64,000 nt of DNA, taken from NCBI GenBank assembly GCA_965247225.1, contig CBDFGT010000017.1, forward strand, positions 186,001 through 250,000, read 5' to 3'. The DNA comes from CBDFGT01 sp965247225. GTDB taxonomy: Bacteria; Pseudomonadota; Alphaproteobacteria; Rhizobiales; Rhizobiaceae. The position numbers and the translations under genes are program-made. The notes under the pieces were generated by a model that saw only the letters and a program-made list of their open reading frames with translations, had not been told where the DNA came from and ran no database searches. How positions within the stretch are numbered: position 1 is the first letter of the stretch; every line of letters begins with the position of its first letter. Shown here in pieces: positions 58,860 through 64,000 of the stretch.

Positions 58860-60391
58860 ATGAAGACCATTTTGCAGCAACTGGAGGAGCGCCGTGAAAA
58901 TGCACGTCTGGGCGGTGGCCAGGCCCGCATTGATGCGCAGCATGCCCGCGGCAAGCTGACGGCCCGCGAACGCATCGATATCTTTCTCGATGAAGGCTCG
59001 TTTGAGGAATTCGACATGTTCGTCCAGCACCGCTCGACGGATTTCGGTATGGAGACGCAAAAGATAGCCGGTGATGGTGTGGTGACCGGCTGGGGTACTG
59101 TCAATGGCCGTGCGGTCTTCATCTTCGCCAAGGATTTTACCGTCTTCGGTGGTTCATTGTCAGAAACCCACGCCCAGAAAATCATGAAAATTCAGGATAT
59201 GGCGCTGAAAAACCGTGCGCCAATCATCGGTATCTATGATGCAGGCGGTGCCCGAATCCAGGAAGGGGTAGCAGCGCTTGGCGGCTATGCCGAAGTGTTT
59301 CAGCGCAATGTCCTGGCCTCGGGCGTGATTCCGCAGATCTCCATCATCATGGGACCATGCGCCGGAGGCGATGTCTATTCTCCGGCCATGACCGATTTTA
59401 TTTTCATGGTGCGCGATACATCCTACATGTTTGTCACCGGGCCGGATGTGGTCAAGACCGTCACCAACGAGACAGTCACAGCAGAAGAACTCGGTGGTGC
59501 GCTCGTTCACACCACCAGATCCTCCATTGCCGACGGTGCCTGTCACAATGATGTTGAGGCCCTGTTGCAGGTGCGCCGCCTGATCGATTTCCTGCCTTCT
59601 TCCAATACCGCACCCCTGCCGCAGATCGCCTGTCACCAGTCCGTGACAGATGTCGACATGTCGCTCGATACGCTCATTCCATCTTCCAGCAACAAGCCTT
59701 ATGACATGAGGGAACTGATATGCAAAACTGTTGATGAGGCGGACTTCTTTGAATTCAGGCGGAATTTGCGAAAAATATCGTTTGCGGATTTGGCCGCATA
59801 GAAGGCAAGCCGGTTGGCTTTGTCGCCAATCAGCCTATGGTTCTGGCTGGTGTTCTGGACAGCGATGCATCACGCAAGGCCGCCCGTTTCGTGCGTTTTT
59901 GCGATTGCTTCAATATTCCGCTGGTCACTTTCGTCGATGTTCCGGGCTTTCTGCCCGGCACGGCACAGGAATATGGCGGCCTGATCAAGCATGGTGCCAA
60001 GCTGCTGTTTGCCTTTGCCGAGGCCACGGTGCCGAAGGTCACCCTCATCACCCGCAAAGCCTATGGCGGCGCTTACGATGTGATGGCGTCCAAGCATCTG
60101 CGCGGCGATTTCAACTATGCCTGGCCGACAGCCGAAATCGCGGTCATGGGCGCAAAAGGTGCGGTGGAAATTATTTTCCGCAAGGATATTGCCGATCCGG
60201 CAAAAATTGCCGAACACACCAGCATGTATGAGGAGCGGTTTCTCTCGCCTTTCGTGGCAGCAGAACGCGGTTATATTGATGAGGTCATCATGCCGCATTC
60301 AACCCGCAAGCGCATTTCCCGCGCCCTTAAATTGCTGGAAAACAAAGATCTCACCAACCCCTGGAAAAAGCACGATAATATTCCGCTGTAG
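58860..60391 (+). CDS. acyl-CoA (propionyl-CoA) carboxylase beta subunit, frameshifted
   Basis: The N-terminal part (58860-59755) has RIDAQHARGKLTARERIDIF and MGPCAGGDVYSPAMTDFIFM; the C-terminal part from about 59758 has LVTFVDVPGFLPGTAQEYGG and SKHLRGDFNYAWPTAEIAVM. One base, probably a C, is missing near 59756; restoring it gives DFFEFQAEFAKNIVCGFGRI and a 510-residue protein. It transfers the carboxyl group from biotin to propionyl-CoA in this family. The alpha (biotin) subunit gene is not in the window. PccB is the likeliest name, but a related acyl-CoA carboxylase is possible. Confidence 0.88.
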
Positions 60392-60429
60392 AAAATGCCG
60401 GAATAAGGTGATGGCATTGAACCGCTGCT

Positions 60430-61449
60430 TTATGATTGCAGCAGCCAGCCATCAAGTTCCTTCCCAAGAGACTGGTTCATCAGATAACCATACATGTCAT
60501 GCGGATTGGAAACGAGTTTGTTGGTCTTGCTGTCTTTGTAGACCCAGCAATTATAAATCCTGATGTCTTTGATAGGCAGTTTCTTGCCATTCTGGTCTTT
60601 CATGTCCTTGTAGGCAGGTGCCACCTTTTCGATGTGTGACACGAAATCATCCTGAGCGTAGACATTCGTCCATCTACGGATTTGACCGTTTGGATATTTG
60701 TCCTCTGCCTCGGAATAGGTACCATCAAGGAGATTACGGCGAACGCCTGTTTCTCCCAGTGGATTGCCAAACGTGAGCCAAAGCGCGACGGATTTCTTTT
60801 GGGCGCGCAGATCAGAATATTCGCTCATGTGCGCGTATTTCCACATGACGTCATAAGCAACCATACAGCCCATGCTGTGAGACAAAAGGCAGACATCGTC
60901 ACCATCCAAGAGGGCTTGGCGAAGGATTTCGTCCAGACGTTCTCGTATTTGCGACCCGATCATATGGGATGTGAGGTATTTGCCCATGTCTGCGGTAGCT
61001 GCATTGATGGAGATCGTATTGAGAATGCCACCGGTCAACAACGATCCAAACAGGCTTACGGCATCGGCGGCATCATCCAGAAAACGGAAGTCCTTCGCCT
61101 TGCTGAGGATTGTGTTGTATTCCGCTTGCGAAAAGCTGCGGTATTGGTCGGTCAATTTATATGCGGATTCTATATGTTTAAACGGAAAGCAAGGCTGGTT
61201 GCCATGGTTCGGATCACGATCTTTCAATTTATCTCTGACTGCCGAACTTTTCGCGGCGAGAATCTGATTGGAAATATCGCCGTAATAAACAAAGGTGAAT
61301 TTGACCCGACCGCCTTGCAGGGCATCATAACCCTTGGTCGATCTGGCTCTTTGCAGCCCTCGTAAAATGGCCGTCTTGGCCAGCGTTCGCATAGGTGCTT
61401 CTGCAGGTTTGATATCCCGTCCGTGAATAAGGATAATGTGCTTGCCCAT
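60430..61449 (-). CDS. alpha/beta-hydrolase-fold protein (lipase/esterase-like)
   Basis: The product is 339 residues from the ATG at 61449 (GAGGGG site). The N-terminal strand and oxyanion turn are GKHIILIHGRDIKPAE, the nucleophile elbow is LLSHSMGCMVAYDVMW, and a late Asp/His region follows (YAQDDFVSHIEKVAP). There is no signal peptide. Base composition is lower in G+C than neighbours. Similar stand-alone lipases occur as effectors or defence proteins, but nothing here proves that. Confidence 0.7.
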   Translation of the reverse strand: MGKHIILIHGRDIKPAEAPMRTLAKTAILRGLQRARSTKGYDALQGGRVKFTFVYYGDISNQILAAKSSAVRDKLKDRDPNHGNQPCFPFKHIESAYKLTDQYRSFSQAEYNTILSKAKDFRFLDDAADAVSLFGSLLTGGILNTISINAATADMGKYLTSHMIGSQIRERLDEILRQALLDGDDVCLLSHSMGCMVAYDVMWKYAHMSEYSDLRAQKKSVALWLTFGNPLGETGVRRNLLDGTYSEAEDKYPNGQIRRWTNVYAQDDFVSHIEKVAPAYKDMKDQNGKKLPIKDIRIYNCWVYKDSKTNKLVSNPHDMYGYLMNQSLGKELDGWLLQS

Positions 61450-61583
61450 ATGATCCCCTCGGTTATCGAAAGTAATAGGAAGAAAATACACGAAATACAG
61501 GATAATAAAAGTTTTAATTACTAAATTCGCAACCAAATTCATGGCCGGTAGCGTTTTTGACTCGGGTCAAATAAGGAAATGCT

Positions 61584-61853
61584 CTACCGTGTTGTCCGCC
61601 TGGTTGCCTTGCGCACGGATGGCTTTTTGCGGACTGTCTTTTTGGCTGTCGATGTTTTTTTGGCGGTTGGTGTCCGCTTGGTGGTGCTTTTCTTGCGGAC
61701 AGAGGTGGATGTTGAGGCCCGCTTGCGGGTTTTCCTGGCCCCGAGTGATTCCGCAATCGTATCGCCGATCGTGTCGGACAATTCTTTTGTGAGGCCGGTC
61801 ACAACTTGCCGCACCACTGTGGAAACCAGCGTATCAACAATGCTCTTTGTCAT
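61584..61853 (-). CDS. small protein with histone H1-like basic tail
   Basis: The product is 89 residues. The first ~40 (VDTLVSTVVRQVVTGLTKEL) form an amphipathic helix; the last ~50 are Lys/Arg/Thr/Ser/Ala repeats such as KKTSTAKKTVRKK. This is like the C-terminal tails of bacterial histone H1-like and AlgP proteins that bind DNA without sequence preference. It may be nucleoid-associated. The real length is uncertain because low-complexity tails vary. Confidence 0.62.
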   Translation of the reverse strand: MTKSIVDTLVSTVVRQVVTGLTKELSDTIGDTIAESLGARKTRKRASTSTSVRKKSTTKRTPTAKKTSTAKKTVRKKPSVRKATRRTTR

Positions 61854-61890
61854 GCCGTTATCAGCCCCCTGAAACCGTTATCCTGGCAGA

Positions 61891-62124
61891 TCACTCCGGT
61901 ACGCTGGTCTGCAAGGCAAGCGCGTGCAGCACGCCGCCCATATTGCCCTGCAGGGCCTTGTAGACCATCTGGTGCTGCTGCACCCGTGTCTTGCCGCGAA
62001 AGGCTTCGGCGACCACCTCTGCGGCATAATGATCCCCGTCTCCGGCCAGATCACGGATGGTGACCTGTGCGCCGGGAATTCCGGCCTTGATCATGTCTTC
62101 AATATCGCCAGGTTTCATCGCCAT
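61891..62124 (-). CDS. BolA-family protein
   Basis: The product is 77 residues: GDIEDMIKAGIPGAQVTIRD, GDHYAAEVVAEAFRGKTRVQ and QHQMVYKALQGNMGGVLHAL. The His and the preceding RVQQHQ loop are the family's iron-sulfur binding site when paired with a monothiol glutaredoxin. It follows purL by 17 bases, as in other rhizobia. The glutaredoxin gene usually beyond it is not adjacent here. Confidence 0.9.
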   Translation of the reverse strand: MAMKPGDIEDMIKAGIPGAQVTIRDLAGDGDHYAAEVVAEAFRGKTRVQQHQMVYKALQGNMGGVLHALALQTSVPE

Positions 62125-62141
62125 CGGTCAGTCTCCTTCAT

Positions 62142-64000
62142 TCACCCGGCAGCTTGGGCTGCGGGTGCCGTGCCATTCATGAAGTCAGGGAACCATGATT
62201 CATGGGCATGGCGCAATTGCGCAATTGCCAGCGGGCGGGATTGTCCCAGCTTCACATGTGAGCCGCCGGTGCGGCCAATCCACGGACAGAATACACCGGC
62301 GGTCCGGGCGCGGTCCTGAACGGCCTCAACATTGTTCTCGCAAACCGTCAGCACATAGCGGCCCTGGTCTTCGCCATAGAAAACCGGGACCGGGTTGACG
62401 TCATCAAGCGCGTGGACGGTTGCGCCGATGCCGGACGCCATCGCCATTTCGGCAACAGCCAGAGCCAGCCCGCCCGACGAGCAATCATGCACGGCAGTTG
62501 CCAGACCATCAACAATCAGGCCGCGCACAAAATCGCCCGTTTTCTTTTCGTGGGCAAGGTCCACATGCGGGGCAGTGCCATCCGTGCGGCCATGAACATC
62601 GCGCAGATAAACGGATTGTCCCAGATGCGTACCCCATGTTGCAGGAGCACCGGCCAGAAGAATGGCTTCACCCTGGGCTGCAAAGCGGATACGCGCCATT
62701 TTCGACCAGTCGGACAGAAGACCGACACCACCAATGGTCGGTGTCGGAAAAATCGCCTGACCATTGGTTTCGTTATAGAGGGACACATTGCCCGAAACGA
62801 TGGGGAATTCCAGAACCGTACAGGCCTCGCCGATGCCCTTGATGGCATGAACCAGCTGGCTCATGATCTCCGGCTTTTCGGGATTGCCGAAATTCAGGTT
62901 GTCTGTGGCCGCCAGCGGCAGCGCACCCGTGGCGGTAATATTGCGCCAGCATTCGGCCACCGCCTGCTTGCCACCTTCAAAGGCATCGGCCTCGACATAG
63001 CGCGGTGTGACATCCGAGGAAAATGCCAATGCTTTTGTGGCATGGCCTTCCACGCGCACAACGCCTGCATCACCGCCGGGCAATTGCAGGGAATTGCCCT
63101 GGATCAGCGTATCATATTGCTCATAGACCCAGCGGCGCGAGGAATTGTTGGCAGAGCCCACCAGCGCCAGAAGCGCATCCGCCAGATCGGCCTCGGGGAT
63201 ATCATTTTCGGCCAGCGCAGGCTTGATCCTTGCCGGTGTCCATGGCCGGTCATATTCCGGAGCCTGATCGCCCAGATCCTTGATCGGCAGATTGGCCACT
63301 TCCTCGCCCTGGTGCAGGACACGGAATCGCAGATCATCCGTGGTCTTGCCGACAATGGCAAAATCCAGACCCCATTTGACGAAAATGGCCTTGGCCACGT
63401 CTTCCCTGGCGGGTTCCAGAACCATGAGCATGCGCTCCTGGCTTTCAGACAGCATCATTTCATAGGCCGTCATCCGGTCTTCGCGCACGGGAACCTGATC
63501 AAGGTTCAGTTCAATGCCCAGATCGCCCTTGGCTCCCATTTCAACAGCAGAACAGGTCAGCCCGGCGGCACCCATATCCTGAATGGCAATGACCGCCCCG
63601 GTCTTCATCAGCTCAAGGCAGGCTTCCAGCAGGCACTTTTCCGTGAACGGGTCTCCGACCTGAACTGTTGGCCGCTTTTCCTCGATGCTCTCGTCAAACT
63701 CGGCGGATGCCATCGTCGCGCCGCCCACACCGTCACGCCCGGTCTTGGCACCAAGATAGACGACCGGCAGACCGACACCCCTGGCTTCGGACAGGAAAAT
63801 CGCATCGGATTTGGCAAGACCTGCTGCAAAGGCGTTCACCAGAATATTGCCGTTGTAGCGGCCATCAAATTCCACTTCGCCACCGACAGTCGGTACACCG
63901 AAGGCATTTCCATAGCCGCCGACACCGGCAACCACACCGGATACCAGATGCCGGGTCTTGGCATGGTCGGGCGCACCAAACCGCAGCGCATTCATCGCCG
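62142..64000 (-). CDS. purL: phosphoribosylformylglycinamidine synthase subunit PurL (5' end outside window)
   Basis: About 618 residues of the C-terminal part are present. RFGAPDHAKTRHLVSGVVAG, GVGGYGNAFGVPTVGGEVEF and MGAAGLTCSAVEMGAKGDLG belong to the first ATP-grasp-like AIR-synthase domain, and IVSGNVSLYNETNGQAIFPT to the second. It makes FGAM in purine synthesis, with PurQ and PurS as partners. The Met at 63995 is internal, because homologous sequence must continue beyond the edge. Confidence 0.95.
   Translation of the reverse strand, partial: AMNALRFGAPDHAKTRHLVSGVVAGVGGYGNAFGVPTVGGEVEFDGRYNGNILVNAFAAGLAKSDAIFLSEARGVGLPVVYLGAKTGRDGVGGATMASAEFDESIEEKRPTVQVGDPFTEKCLLEACLELMKTGAVIAIQDMGAAGLTCSAVEMGAKGDLGIELNLDQVPVREDRMTAYEMMLSESQERMLMVLEPAREDVAKAIFVKWGLDFAIVGKTTDDLRFRVLHQGEEVANLPIKDLGDQAPEYDRPWTPARIKPALAENDIPEADLADALLALVGSANNSSRRWVYEQYDTLIQGNSLQLPGGDAGVVRVEGHATKALAFSSDVTPRYVEADAFEGGKQAVAECWRNITATGALPLAATDNLNFGNPEKPEIMSQLVHAIKGIGEACTVLEFPIVSGNVSLYNETNGQAIFPTPTIGGVGLLSDWSKMARIRFAAQGEAILLAGAPATWGTHLGQSVYLRDVHGRTDGTAPHVDLAHEKKTGDFVRGLIVDGLATAVHDCSSGGLALAVAEMAMASGIGATVHALDDVNPVPVFYGEDQGRYVLTVCENNVEAVQDRARTAGVFCPWIGRTGGSHVKLGQSRPLAIAQLRHAHESWFPDFMNGTAPAAQAAG

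Overview
The window is chromosomal DNA of an alphaproteobacterium, most likely of the order Hyphomicrobiales (Rhizobiales). The evidence is the gene order tRNA-Tyr, tRNA-Gly, tuf, tRNA-Trp, secE-nusG, rplKAJL, rpoBC, rpsLG, fusA, a second tuf and the unbroken S10-spc-alpha ribosomal block. Other markers are an Atp12-type F1 assembly factor, MsrPQ, a bolA gene next to purL, and an RpoA tail typical of rhizobia. No genus can be assigned from the sequence alone.

Layout. 1-3.7 kb: the 3' end of an O-acetylhomoserine sulfhydrylase gene with a cupin gene, an antitoxin/PIN toxin/acetyltransferase operon, a cytochrome P450 and a PhnA-domain protein. 3.7-5.0 kb: rlmB and two tRNAs. 5.2-40.1 kb: the translation and transcription superblock, interrupted only by an epimerase gene (6.5 kb), tRNA-Trp and a small minus-strand gene (20 kb). 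40.1-49.1 kb: an accessory segment holding msrPQ, an IS30-family element that splits a gene, an operon built around a PatA/PatG-like subtilase and a 53-residue peptide, a 5'-truncated EcoRII-like restriction enzyme and an HNH nuclease. 49.2-64 kb: housekeeping genes ilvD, an HtrA protease, rarA, a flavodoxin, crcB, rluC, a HAD phosphatase, atp12, a lipoprotein, an acyl-CoA carboxylase beta subunit, an alpha/beta hydrolase, a histone-tail-like protein, bolA and the 3' part of purL.

The most interesting locus is 43.5-46.8 kb. A cyanobactin-type maturation protease is followed by a very small gene whose product has a polar N-terminal half and an amphipathic, glycine-rich C-terminal half, then by a possible Stv-like protein and a secreted protein that resembles a toxin tip. 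A bidirectional terminator closes the unit. It looks like a peptide-modification or bacteriocin-like system outside the cyanobacteria.

A second theme is sequence quality. Essential genes (second tuf, rplC, rplB, rplV, secY, adk, rpsM, rpsK, rpoA, rplQ) contain one or more small indels, extremely dense between about 35.98 and 39.75 kb. The codon composition of rpsK and rpoA also differs from their neighbours. Because these genes cannot be lost, assembly or consensus error is the likeliest explanation, and frameshifts in msrQ and the carboxylase should be judged in that light.
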